Below are positions 17,319-25,859 of a stretch of DNA of 64,000 nucleotides, piece by piece. The DNA lies in the NCBI GenBank assembly GCA_964459445.1, contig CAYWMP010000001.1:62001-126000 (forward strand), given 5' to 3'. This DNA comes from CAYWMP01 sp964459445. Its GTDB lineage: Bacteria; Desulfobacterota; DSM-4660; Desulfatiglandales; HGW-15. Made by a program: the position numbers and the translations under genes. Position 1 is the stretch's first letter, and every line of letters begins with the position of its first letter. The notes below the pieces were generated by a model that was not told the DNA's origin, did no database searches, and was given only the letters and a program-made list of their open reading frames with translations.

Positions 17319-17912
17319 TCATTCTATATTTTCCAGATACCGAGTTATAGCCCCATCATATTCATGAGTCAGCTTGAACACCTTCTTTGCGAGACGGAAT
17401 CTCGTTTCTGGTGACGTTACCCCCCCCAAGGCCTCCATTTCTTTCAGAACTATCTCATAATCGACAGGATCAACAATGACGGTGACATCCCTGAAGTTCT
17501 TCGCAGAAGAACGCAACATGGCAGGGCCGCCAATATCTATGTTCTCAATGGCTTCCTCTAGGGTTACCCCTTCCTTGGCCACCGTTTTCTCGAATTGGTA
17601 CAAATTCACAACGATTAGATCAATGGGTTCGATGCCGTGTTCGCCCATCATGCTTACATGATCCGGGTTGTCTCTTAAACCGAGCAGACCTCCATGGACT
17701 TTTGGATGGAGCGTCTTGACCCGTCCGTCCAGCATTTCGGGAAATCCGGTGTATTGGGAGATGTCCATGACGTTGATTCCTTTATCTCTCAGGACTTTTG
17801 CGGTTCCGCCCGTGGACAGTATCTGGACCCCAAACTCTGAAAGTGAACTCGCAAATTCGGCAACACCTGTCTTATCGGTCACGCTAATGATGGCCCTTTC
17901 GATTTTTTTCAT
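17319..17912 (-). CDS. purH: IMP cyclohydrolase (stand-alone PurH N-terminal domain)
   Basis: A 197-residue protein matching only the MGS-like IMP cyclohydrolase domain of PurH (AIISVTDKTGVAEFA, LSTGGTAKVLRDKGI, MLDGRVKTLHPKVHGG, IDIGGPAMLRSSAKNF). It closes FAICAR to IMP, the last step of purine synthesis. Bifunctional PurH is about 510-530 residues; here the AICAR formyltransferase domain is absent and the frame ends cleanly with a stop, so a separate transformylase must exist elsewhere. The split arrangement occurs in other Desulfobacterota. The ATG at 17912 follows GGGAGGAG; the frame opens five codons earlier at a TTG. Confidence 0.9.
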   Translation of the reverse strand: MKKIERAIISVTDKTGVAEFASSLSEFGVQILSTGGTAKVLRDKGINVMDISQYTGFPEMLDGRVKTLHPKVHGGLLGLRDNPDHVSMMGEHGIEPIDLIVVNLYQFEKTVAKEGVTLEEAIENIDIGGPAMLRSSAKNFRDVTVIVDPVDYEIVLKEMEALGGVTSPETRFRLAKKVFKLTHEYDGAITRYLENIE

Positions 17913-18056
17913 CCTTTCTCCTCCCAATTCGAATTTTGTTGGTTTCCCTATAGCGACAATCTATAATGGAAAGCCCATGTTGATCAAGATGGGAATTTTT
18001 CTAAAATCCAAAAGAATCCAGGGCAGAAGACTGCCAATGACCTATATGTTGCTCCA

Positions 18057-18662
18057 ATGAAAGACAATTATGAGATTGTCTATAGTGAACTGGTAAAAAG
18101 ACTGCGTGCCGTGAATCTCTCCGAGTCCGTGTCCCTAGTAGGAGGTTACCGACAAGATAAAGAATGGTCCTTGGATTTCCTTGAAAGACGGTATGTCGTT
18201 AATCATGAGGGAATTTGGCGGCCTGACGGAAAAATGCCTGATGTTTCGACCAGGATTGTCCTGTGTCACTATGTTCTCCAATCAGGTCAAGGTGAGTTCA
18301 CAGGAGATTGGGTCTCCTATCGTGACTTCAAGGATTCGGCCTTTTTTATCGGCTACTACCAGGTCAATGTGGACCAGCATATTGCAAAGTCATTCGGGGG
18401 GAGAATCAAGGAACTCGCGAAGGGTGCAGGCCTGCTCGGTGGAAGGCCCTATGAAGAATTGGGATCAGGTGACGCCTGCTATTTTTTCCAAACCCTTCCA
18501 AGGATGCCTTTGCTTCTTATTTTCTTTGACAAAGACGAGGATTTCCCCGCAAGTTCCAAACTTTTGTTCGACAGATCGGCGGCGAATTATCTTGACGCAG
18601 AATGTCTTGCAGTGCTTGGTTCGATTGTGGCGGATCGTTTGGTGCGAACCTTAACGACCTGA
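18057..18662 (+). CDS. DUF3786 domain protein
   Basis: A 201-residue protein recognisable as DUF3786, a family mostly seen in anaerobes. It shows the pattern VSLVGGYRQDKEWSLDFLERRYVV and the C-terminal LPRMPLLLIFFDKDEDFPASSKLLFDRSAANYLDAECLAVLGS. No membrane segment or catalytic motif is evident. Family members often occur near corrinoid or Fe-S genes; here it stands alone, divergent from purH across 144 bases. The ribosome-binding site is weak. Function unknown. Confidence 0.8.
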   Translation: MKDNYEIVYSELVKRLRAVNLSESVSLVGGYRQDKEWSLDFLERRYVVNHEGIWRPDGKMPDVSTRIVLCHYVLQSGQGEFTGDWVSYRDFKDSAFFIGYYQVNVDQHIAKSFGGRIKELAKGAGLLGGRPYEELGSGDACYFFQTLPRMPLLLIFFDKDEDFPASSKLLFDRSAANYLDAECLAVLGSIVADRLVRTLTT

Positions 18663-18754
18663 TAGAAAATCCATCACAAGCGTTTTGCAGTGCCCATCCA
18701 TGTGGTTGCTTCTCACGAGATAACATAGCTCCTATTCGATAGCAGAACTGACCT

Positions 18755-20050
18755 ATGAATCCCCTTTACATAGCCTATAGATTTCTTGCATCAAGTTTCT
18801 TCTTAACCTTCTTCCCTCCCTTTTGGCTCTTTTCCCGGGTAAGCGGGCGGTATAAAAATGGGCTTCATGAACGTCTCGGATTCGTCCCCCGCACCCTTGT
18901 CAAAAAGACAGCAAAAGGAATAAGGATTTGGATACACGCTGCCTCTTTGGGGGAAGTTACCGTCGCGGAGCCAATCATCGACCATCTTCGCAGGCTTTTA
19001 CCTGACTGCGACCTGGTGTTGTCCTCCGTCACAGAGTATGGCCGAGAATTGGCTGAGAAGACCTTTGCCGATCCAATTTCGATCATCTATGCACCCATTG
19101 ATACCGTCTTTTCCGTAAGAACGGCGCTTTCCAGAATACACCCCAAGGTGATGGTTTTTCTAGAAACCGAACTCTGGCCGAATTGGATTACCGAAGCCCA
19201 TCGCATGGGCATTAAGACGGTCCTGGTCAACGGCAGAATTTCTTCTCGATCCGTTCAACAATATGCCCGTCTCCGGCCTTTCTTCCGAGAAGTTCTGCGC
19301 CATGTGGATGCCTTTAGCATGATCCGAGATGAAGACGCGGATCGCATCAAAACAATGGGAGCGGAGGGCACAAAAATAAAAATTAATGGTAATTCAAAAT
19401 TCGATCTTATGATCAAACAAGCCGATAATACGGCTGAAACTGAAATCCGAAGCATCTTAAATATTAGTCCTTCTCAGAATGTCATGGTTGCCGGAAGCAC
19501 CCGAGGCGGAGAAGAACCCATGGTTTTGGATGCCTTCGAAAAAATCCTGACCCGTTACCCTGACACGGTCCTCATCATTGCACCAAGGCACATCAATCGG
19601 ACGACTGATATTGCCGCCCTAGTCAAAGGACGGGGGCATGAATGCCAGTTGCGGACCGACTTTGATGATCGCAGTGCGAGGCGTACGGCGCCGGTTGTCA
19701 TTCTGAATAGCTATGGGGAACTCCAAAGAGTCTATAGTATAGGAACCATCAATTTCTGCGGCGCAAGTCTGGTACCCCTGGGTGGACAAAATCCCTTGGA
19801 AGCGGGCATCTGGGGCAAGGTGGTTTTTTATGGGCCCTCCATGGGGGATTTCTTGGACGCAAAGGCCTTGCTTGAAGAGGCAGGTGCGGGCATCCAAATT
19901 GACAGCGCGGATGACCTCGCTGAAAAGGCTATGTGGTATTTGGGGCAACCTGAAAAACTCGTTGCAGGCGGGGCTAAGGTCCGGCAGGCAATTTTGGAAA
20001 GCCGCGGAGCTGCTGAGAGACATGCAAAGGCCATATTTGACTTATTATAA
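18755..20050 (+). CDS. waaA: 3-deoxy-D-manno-octulosonic acid transferase (Kdo transferase)
   Basis: A 431-residue GT30 glycosyltransferase that adds Kdo to lipid A precursor at the cytoplasmic face of the inner membrane. The N-terminal membrane anchor, the GRYKNGLHERLGF segment, the catalytic glutamate in WIHAASLGEVTVAEP, FLETELWPNW, and the C-terminal GGQNPLEAGIWGKVVFYGPSMGDF sugar-nucleotide loop are all present. Length is normal. It shows that the organism makes Kdo-containing LPS. No other lipid A gene lies beside it. Confidence 0.94.
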   Translation: MNPLYIAYRFLASSFFLTFFPPFWLFSRVSGRYKNGLHERLGFVPRTLVKKTAKGIRIWIHAASLGEVTVAEPIIDHLRRLLPDCDLVLSSVTEYGRELAEKTFADPISIIYAPIDTVFSVRTALSRIHPKVMVFLETELWPNWITEAHRMGIKTVLVNGRISSRSVQQYARLRPFFREVLRHVDAFSMIRDEDADRIKTMGAEGTKIKINGNSKFDLMIKQADNTAETEIRSILNISPSQNVMVAGSTRGGEEPMVLDAFEKILTRYPDTVLIIAPRHINRTTDIAALVKGRGHECQLRTDFDDRSARRTAPVVILNSYGELQRVYSIGTINFCGASLVPLGGQNPLEAGIWGKVVFYGPSMGDFLDAKALLEEAGAGIQIDSADDLAEKAMWYLGQPEKLVAGGAKVRQAILESRGAAERHAKAIFDLL

Positions 20051-20054
20051 CAGC

Positions 20055-20077
20055 TTCCACCAACGAACTTGGTGGAA
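20055..20077. repeat. Hairpin just after waaA
   Basis: TTCCACCAA, five-base loop, TTGGTGGAA: a perfect 9-bp stem starting five bases after the waaA stop. No T-run follows on the plus strand, so it is a possible RNA 3'-end stabiliser rather than a classical terminator. Confidence 0.5.
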
Positions 20078-20136
20078 AAGGTTAGTTAGTGTCCTTCAAT
20101 CAATAAAACTAAATGCCAACGAGTTTCATATTAGGA

Positions 20137-20340
20137 AATGAGCAATTTTTTGCAAGGTCTAGGACAATTCCGCAGGATAGCGGAATTGGACAGCTTTAAA
20201 GCTGCCCGTAGGGCCAGGGCCATGGATGGCCCTGAGTCAAATCAAGGGATTGGGCGAAGACGTGCATGTAGTACGTCGCACAACCAACCCCGCAGATTGA
20301 CGCCGAGATTGCGGAAAAGGGCCATTTCTGGATGGAAACT
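20137..20340. repeat. Composite hairpin-rich repeat between waaA and glgC
   Basis: Starts with a fragment of the B-family end (TTTTTTGCAAGGTCT, ending 20160). It continues with back-to-back small palindromes: TTCCGC-aggata-GCGGAA, CAGCTTTAAAGCTG, AGGGCCA-ggg...TGGCCCT and GACGT-gcatgtagt-ACGTC. The string AGTACGTCGCA is shared with element A1 (43534-43663). Non-coding. It reaches the 3' end of glgC. Confidence 0.65.
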
Positions 20341-20342
20341 GG

Positions 20343-21617
20343 TTAGTCTTGAAAATACCCTTTCGGCACAACGACGATTCCCCGCGAAGTGACCTTAAAG
20401 CGTTTACTGTCCTCCCTTGGATCATACCCGATTCCCGTTTCTGGCGGTATGACATTCCATTTGTCGATAATGGCCTTTTTTATTTTTGAGTGACGTCCGA
20501 CCACAACGCCATCCATGATAACCGACTCTTCAATAGCCGACCAACTGCGCACCACGACATTATGACCCAATACCGAATTGCGTACAATGCCGCTTATGAT
20601 GCAACCGGGTGCCACCAATGAGTCCAGGGCCTTGCCAACGCGAGTGTCCTCTTTTCTTTCGCTGCTAAAAACAAACTTTGCCGGGGGCGCCGAGATCTGA
20701 TTAGTGTGCATCGGCCACTTCCTTCCGTAGAGATTGAAATAGGGATCCACACCGGTTAGATCCATATTAGCATTCCAGTATGCATCCAAAGTGCCGACGT
20801 CACGCCAGTATGATGAATCCCGTGTGCTGGGCTCTACTCGAAGTTCGCGTTCACCGTTTTCGAGCGTCATATAGATAAAATCCTCAATATGGTTGGATTG
20901 TCGATAGGGGTAGGCATAAACGCCATAGTCTTTCAGCATTTGAGGGATGATGTCTTTCCCGAAGTCATTTTCGGTGCTTGAACGGAGAATATCAATAAGG
21001 GTTTCAGTGCGAAACATATAAATCCCCATTGAAGCGAGTATGCGTTTGGGATCGCCCGGGATCGTTTTCACATCCTCCTTGGGTTTTTCCTTGAAATCCA
21101 GGATGCGATAATCATCGTCAGCCTCTGCGACGCCATATTGGCCGGCGAGGTCAACACCCACCTCCAGGAGGGAGATTGTAAGATCGGCATCCTTCTCAAC
21201 ATGATAATCCAGGAACTGGCCGTAATCCATTTTATAAATATGATCACCCGATAGGATCACAACATTATCGGGCTCAAAGCGCTCAATAAGATAGAGGTTT
21301 TGGCGAATGGAATCTGCCGTACCTCGATACCAGTCCAGTCCTACCCTTTGCTGAGGTGGGACCAACTTTAAAAAGTGGCCCATCTTTTGGCTGAAAACAT
21401 TCCAACCCTCTTCGAGGTGGTCGTTTAGGGATTGGGATTTGTATTGGGGCAAGACTATAATCTTGTAGATTTGTGAATTCACGCAATTGCTCAGTGTAAA
21501 GTCAATGAGCCGGTATATTCCGCCGAAGGGCACAGCGGGTTTTGTCCGATCTCCTGTAAGAGGCATGAGCCTTTCGCCCCTTCCCCCGGCCATGATAAAG
21601 GCTAGCGTATTACTCAT
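20343..21617 (-). CDS. glgC: Glucose-1-phosphate adenylyltransferase
   Basis: A 424-residue ADP-glucose pyrophosphorylase that makes the glycogen precursor ADP-glucose. The N-terminal nucleotidyltransferase motif IMAGGRGERLMPLTGDRTKPAVPFGG, the catalytic region VVILSGDHIYKMDYG, the FKEKP loop and the C-terminal left-handed beta-helix (GVVVGRHSKIKKAIIDKWNVIPPETGIG) are all present. Length is standard. No glgA or glgB in the window. Its presence suggests glycogen storage. Confidence 0.94.
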   Translation of the reverse strand: MSNTLAFIMAGGRGERLMPLTGDRTKPAVPFGGIYRLIDFTLSNCVNSQIYKIIVLPQYKSQSLNDHLEEGWNVFSQKMGHFLKLVPPQQRVGLDWYRGTADSIRQNLYLIERFEPDNVVILSGDHIYKMDYGQFLDYHVEKDADLTISLLEVGVDLAGQYGVAEADDDYRILDFKEKPKEDVKTIPGDPKRILASMGIYMFRTETLIDILRSSTENDFGKDIIPQMLKDYGVYAYPYRQSNHIEDFIYMTLENGERELRVEPSTRDSSYWRDVGTLDAYWNANMDLTGVDPYFNLYGRKWPMHTNQISAPPAKFVFSSERKEDTRVGKALDSLVAPGCIISGIVRNSVLGHNVVVRSWSAIEESVIMDGVVVGRHSKIKKAIIDKWNVIPPETGIGYDPREDSKRFKVTSRGIVVVPKGYFQD

Positions 21618-22215
21618 TGGATTATCCTGTCCTTACTGTGGTTGTCTCCAAGCTCTATAAACTTTGGAAAGGTTCAAGTGTAACCAAAAATACTCGGAGG
21701 GACAACGACAATTTACGCTTGTCGAACAGCCGATGCGGTGACGCCGGATAATTTGTAAATACTTACTCTTGGAACATCCCAAACTTTTGGTGGTGGAGGG
21801 CTTGACTCTACAACAGCAGAGGCAAGGTTCTTTTACGACCTAGCCGCTGTTTCTTACTCTACGCAAAAAACTGGGATCTTCAAAAACGGCCCTTCGAAGA
21901 TTCCGAGTTCCTCAACTCCGAGCAGAACCAGATACAGACTTATAAAATGATGCTACTCTTCAAAGCAGCACACTGCGCGGAGACCTCTTAAAATGCCCAA
22001 TTTTGTTCAAGTTCAAGGAAGGCAACAATTTTAACCCCAGGAATACATGTAGTATTTTGAGGATTAAAATTTGAGCCTGACACAGAAATTGGGCAAAAGG
22101 GGGCGTTTTGCAAAGGTCTCACTTGTTGACTGATACCTTGATGTTCACTACTATTGAATAGTCTCGGAAACGATTCAAATGTCGAACAGCCGACACAGAC
22201 AAAGGACTGCACCAA
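21618..22215. other. Intergenic region with repeats
   Basis: Nearly 600 bases between the divergent glgC and the Cys-rich gene. It contains the B2 element (21981-22119) and two copies of TGTCGAACAGCCGA (about 21719 and 22181), each preceded by a similar GGAAA...TTCAA(G/A)TG stretch, which makes an imperfect long direct repeat flanking the element. No coding frame was found. Confidence 0.55.
21981..22119. repeat. Inverted-repeat element B2 (MITE-like, 139 bp)
   Basis: Reverse-complement relative of B1. The right end reads GGGCGTTTTGCAAAGGTCT and the left end AGACCTCTTAAAATGCCC. The interior shares TAGTATTTTGAGGATTAAAAT with B1 and B3. It is non-coding. Confidence 0.8.
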
Positions 22216-22419
22216 ATGGAATGCCGATTTCATTCGGATCGCGAGGCTTACGTAACCTGTCAAAAGATGGTATTGGGGTATTGTAAGGAATGCCTGGATC
22301 ATTGCGAGGTCTGTTCTGATCCGTCCGGTTACTGTAAATACCGCACCCAGTGTCTTATTTGGGAGCTTTGCCGGAAGAGCGACAGGGTGCGCAACAAAAG
22401 GGGACTAGAAGCTGAATGA
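22216..22419 (+). CDS. Small Cys-rich (B-box-like) protein coupled to a HAD phosphatase
   Basis: A 67-residue protein with eight Cys and two His, opening MECRFHSDREAYVTCQKM and continuing YCKECLDHCEVC. The C-x2-H...C-x6-C-x2-C...H spacing resembles a B-box-type zinc finger. AAAGGA lies upstream of the ATG, and the stop overlaps the HAD ATG in ATGA, so this is a real and translationally coupled gene. Its function is unknown; zinc binding is inferred. Confidence 0.75.
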   Translation: MECRFHSDREAYVTCQKMVLGYCKECLDHCEVCSDPSGYCKYRTQCLIWELCRKSDRVRNKRGLEAE

Positions 22420-23036
22420 CCGTTGTGAAAACTGAAAACAAGACCGAGATCCAGGGTATCCTCTTTGATTTTGATGGGACTTTGACCTTCCCCGGAGCAC
22501 TGGATTTCCCTGCGATTAAAAAAGAGATCGGTTGTCCAATAGACACCCCCATCCTTGAGTTTATTGAATCCCTGCCCAAGGAGAGCCGGGCAAAACCTCA
22601 AGAGATCCTGGAGGTACGAGAAAAACAGGCTGCGAGGAACTCGAAGCCCAACAGGGGAGCCGAAAATTGCCTGGGACTCCTAAAAAATAGGGGCATCCCT
22701 CTGGGCATCCTCACCCGGAACACTCTCAATTCGGTTCTTTGTTCACTTGAAGGATTCAAAGGTGTCACGTTAAAGGACTTCGCCGCCGTCATCACCAGAA
22801 AGGATTGTCTTCCTAAACCCCATCCTGATGGGGTGATTCAGGCTGCCAATCAAATGGGGATTTTAGTATCGGATTTGTTGATGGTGGGTGACTTTCGATT
22901 CGACGTCATGGCGGGCCATGCGGCCGGCGCACTCACGGTGTTGCTTGTGGAAAATCATCAGGAGGTTATGGTTGCCGGTGATCCTGAACCCGACTTTAGG
23001 ATCCGTCACCTGGACGAAATCCTGGACATACTATAG
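22416..23036 (+). CDS. HAD-superfamily hydrolase (phosphoglycolate-phosphatase-like)
   Basis: A 206-residue HAD phosphatase. Motif I is FDFDGTLTF (nucleophile Asp in DxDGT), motif II is LGILTRNT, the motif III lysine is KPHPDGV, and motif IV is MVGDFRFDVMAG. A small helical cap lies between motifs I and II, which is the Gph/PGP type. It overlaps the preceding Cys-rich ORF by four bases. The substrate is not predictable from sequence. Confidence 0.88.
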   Translation: MTVVKTENKTEIQGILFDFDGTLTFPGALDFPAIKKEIGCPIDTPILEFIESLPKESRAKPQEILEVREKQAARNSKPNRGAENCLGLLKNRGIPLGILTRNTLNSVLCSLEGFKGVTLKDFAAVITRKDCLPKPHPDGVIQAANQMGILVSDLLMVGDFRFDVMAGHAAGALTVLLVENHQEVMVAGDPEPDFRIRHLDEILDIL

Positions 23037-23081
23037 CGCTCTGAAAAAATATCTTCTTGGGAACCATTGCCCCTGATTCCC

Positions 23082-23582
23082 TCATCCACCTTCTTTTTCA
23101 AACCGCACTTCAATGACGCAGCGGCCTTCTCCCTTTATTAAGCTTTCTCTAATCATGTGAGACGGCTTAAGTTTCAGGGCCTTCATGACCCCGTTGCGAA
23201 GGGCCTGGCATCCACATTCATACCCCTTGAACATACTGGCCTTGCTTAGGGAATCAAAGGCATGACACTGGAAACCGACCCAGGTCGCGGTGTTTCCGTC
23301 ATATTCAATGGGCTCGTTTATATAGAGCTCTTCAAAGAAGGCATTTTTCCAGACCACTTTGAAGATGTGCATCAAATCCTGAATCGAATTCGGGCGTCGG
23401 ATGATTTTCTCACGGAGCAGCCAATTGGTGAGCATACGAAATATCTTTTCGGATACATCCAGATTAATGCGATTGGCCTTTTCATGCCCGATTTCTTTGA
23501 CCAAGGCGGCGTGCCAAAAGGAATCATGGAGCCACCAAAGTTTCCTAATCGTGTCCTTTGATTCAAATTCGGGCAGAGACAT
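23082..23582 (-). CDS. Conserved protein, possibly DUF6125 / ATC-hydrolase-like
   Basis: A 166-residue protein without membrane segments. It has an HDSFW...H N-terminal helix, YECGCQALRNG in the C-terminal half, and a final IKGEGRCVIEVRFEK strand. The last two resemble the Cys-containing C-terminal part of L-2-amino-thiazoline-4-carboxylate hydrolase-like and V4R-type domains, but this is a weak recognition. It ends nine bases from the lytic transglycosylase start region on the same strand (the transglycosylase is upstream), so co-transcription is possible. Function unknown. Confidence 0.6.
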   Translation of the reverse strand: MSLPEFESKDTIRKLWWLHDSFWHAALVKEIGHEKANRINLDVSEKIFRMLTNWLLREKIIRRPNSIQDLMHIFKVVWKNAFFEELYINEPIEYDGNTATWVGFQCHAFDSLSKASMFKGYECGCQALRNGVMKALKLKPSHMIRESLIKGEGRCVIEVRFEKEGG

Positions 23583-23590
23583 GGGAAAGA

Positions 23591-25465
23591 TTAATCAGCG
23601 CTGATCCGCAAGACTTGTCCGGGATATATGGTACTTCTGGGGGTTAGATGATTTAACCTGAGGAATGCTGCCAGATTCATCTTATGCCTTTTTGCGATGA
23701 GATAGGGGGAATCGCCTTCTCTGACTTTGTACTTTTTGGTCGGGGTTGGCCCGCTTTGGATCCTAGCCGGTGTGATTTGGAGGACCTGGCCGATTCTAAG
23801 CCTTGAGTTTACGAGGCGATTTTGGGATTTGATGGCCTTTGTGGTGGTGTTATAGCGTCTCGCAATCTCCCAGAGAGAATCGCCCTTCCTAACAACATAC
23901 TCCAAAGACTTTCCCTTTGCCTTCAACGCCGTATAAACCGGAGGTCTTTTTGAGGCGCTTTTCAGGCCTTTTCGTGACGGTATTTTCAGTTTCCAACCGA
24001 CCTTCAGATAGTCTTTTCTTCTCAATCCATTCGCAGCCATGATAGCGCGGACCGATGTCTTGTATTTCTTGGCCAGTTCGGACAAAGAATCGCCCCGCCT
24101 GACCCTATGGATATAATAGTCCGGTACAGGTGGACGCCAGACAGGGATATCTCCCAACTTGGCGAGAAGGATTTCGCCTCGCCCCTTGGGGACCTTGAGG
24201 GAATAGGGATTTTTGGGGGTCAAGTGGTGCCGCAGTTCCGGATTCAGTTGTTTTAGGGCATCGTAAGGGAGCGTTAGACGTTTGGCGATCGTCTTAAGGT
24301 GGACCTGTTTATCGATACTGACCACATCAACGTCCAAGGCCTTTTCGACTGGAGGAAGTTCAATCCCATGGGAATGAGGATCGTTCAGGATGTGCAATAC
24401 TGCAAGGAACTTGGGCACATAGAAGGCTGTTTCTCTGGGAAGTCTTGTATAGAGATCCCAGAAGTTATCCAGGTAGTTGATCCTTTGGGATCTGATGACT
24501 CTAAGAACCCTTCTTTCCCCGCAGTTATAGGCAGCCAGGGCCGTGGTCCAATCTCCGAATATTTGGTGCAACTCCTTAAGATAGGCGATTGCCGCCTGTG
24601 TAGACTTGTCCGGATCCATCCGCTCATCGACCCAATAGTCCCTTTTCAGGCCAAATTTGTACCCTGTCGATGCTATAAATTGCCATAATCCCAGGGCCCT
24701 TGCCCTTGAAAAAGCTCGGACCTTGAACCCGCTTTCTATCAGTGGGAGCCAGGAAAGCTCCTCCGGCAAACCTGCCTCTCTTAGAGACTTAACGATATCG
24801 GTCCGGTATTTTCCGGAGCGACGATAGGCATCAAGAAAGAATTTCTTTTCTCTCCCCTTGAATAGGGCCAATGCCCTGTCGACGTGCCGGTTCTTTGTCA
24901 ACGGAATGGCCTTATAATCTCCGTTGGCCACGGTAAATCTTGAACTATAGACTTCAATGATCCTTTTCGAAATGGTAAACCGAAGGTCTTCCTTTTGTTG
25001 CAGGACCTCGGGCGATTCACCCTCATCAATCCTCAGAATGAGTGAATAGGCCTTATCAAGGGCGTCCAGGGCATTATCCAGATCTCCCTGTTCCCAAAAA
25101 TCATTAGATACCTGACAGAAATCCAGGGCTGAATCAAGAAGCTCCTGATTGGACATGGGCTTCGGTTCAGAGGGGCGCGCCAATTTCTCTGTTTCCTGTT
25201 TTGACTGCTTGCTCTTTTCAGGAGGTGTCACCTGCTCCTTGGGAGGGATGACCTCCGTCTTTTCAATGGGTTCTAATTGAGTGGCTTTTGGAGACGGCTG
25301 GGTTATTGATTTGATCGGTTGCGCCTTAGACGGTTCTTTCTTTTTTATCTGATGGGCTAAGGGCTTTTTTGCCGGTTTCCCCTTGTATTGGGTCAGGCCT
25401 ACACAGCTTAAACAAGCAATAGATATCAACGCAAGGAATACACCAAGGCTGGGGCGGGCTATCAC
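23591..25465 (-). CDS. Membrane-bound lytic transglycosylase, MltD-like, with LysM repeats
   Basis: A 624-residue periplasmic murein lyase. After a hydrophobic signal sequence and a Lys/Pro-rich linker, the family 1 transglycosylase domain contains SWLPLIESGFK (catalytic Glu), RALGLWQFIASTGY and ALAAYNCGE. A degenerate LysM-like stretch and three clear LysM domains follow (HRVRRGDSLSELAKKY, VVRKGDSLWEIARRY, KVREGDSPYLIAKRH), which bind peptidoglycan. It cleaves the MurNAc-GlcNAc bond to 1,6-anhydro products. The signal sequence has two Cys (IACLSC), but neither sits in a good lipobox, so lipidation is uncertain. Confidence 0.92.
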   Translation of the reverse strand: MIARPSLGVFLALISIACLSCVGLTQYKGKPAKKPLAHQIKKKEPSKAQPIKSITQPSPKATQLEPIEKTEVIPPKEQVTPPEKSKQSKQETEKLARPSEPKPMSNQELLDSALDFCQVSNDFWEQGDLDNALDALDKAYSLILRIDEGESPEVLQQKEDLRFTISKRIIEVYSSRFTVANGDYKAIPLTKNRHVDRALALFKGREKKFFLDAYRRSGKYRTDIVKSLREAGLPEELSWLPLIESGFKVRAFSRARALGLWQFIASTGYKFGLKRDYWVDERMDPDKSTQAAIAYLKELHQIFGDWTTALAAYNCGERRVLRVIRSQRINYLDNFWDLYTRLPRETAFYVPKFLAVLHILNDPHSHGIELPPVEKALDVDVVSIDKQVHLKTIAKRLTLPYDALKQLNPELRHHLTPKNPYSLKVPKGRGEILLAKLGDIPVWRPPVPDYYIHRVRRGDSLSELAKKYKTSVRAIMAANGLRRKDYLKVGWKLKIPSRKGLKSASKRPPVYTALKAKGKSLEYVVRKGDSLWEIARRYNTTTKAIKSQNRLVNSRLRIGQVLQITPARIQSGPTPTKKYKVREGDSPYLIAKRHKMNLAAFLRLNHLTPRSTIYPGQVLRISAD

Positions 25466-25859
25466 GCTGGGACTCCTCCTCCTTTCTCCCTAATGGAGTG
25501 ATGATCGACAGACTGGAAATAAAACACGGTTGATACAGGCAGGTATAATTCTTAGGGATTCTAAGAACCATCAGTCTTGACATGAGGACTATAGATTAAC
25601 CAAACAAATTGGTCAACAGCTATCTGTTTGAGATAGTAAGGTATTGCTCCATATCCTTGTTGTTTAATTGCTTTCAGCCTTTTAGCTAACATCATTGATT
25701 GCCGCGGCATGCATCTCAAACTCAAGCATGAGCCTCCATGTAGCCAACTTGATTAATCATTGAATTGCAAGTATAGTGAGTTGGTTCGAGGACCAATTAA
25801 GTAGGCTTGATACAGTTTTTTCTATATCGGAATTTAAAAACTGCACTCTGTTGGATATC
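25466..25859. other. Intergenic region between divergent genes
   Basis: About 390 bases between the transglycosylase start and the J-domain gene. It is AT-rich and includes TTCTTAGGGATTCTAAGAA (about 25550-25568), an inverted repeat of TTCTTAG/CTAAGAA that could be an operator. No further structure is seen. A GTG-initiated extension of the J-domain frame (from 25776) overlaps its end. Confidence 0.45.

Noticed and set aside
25776..25859. GTG start of the J-domain gene at 25776
   Set aside because: No ribosome-binding site precedes it, and the 28 extra residues show no conserved features.
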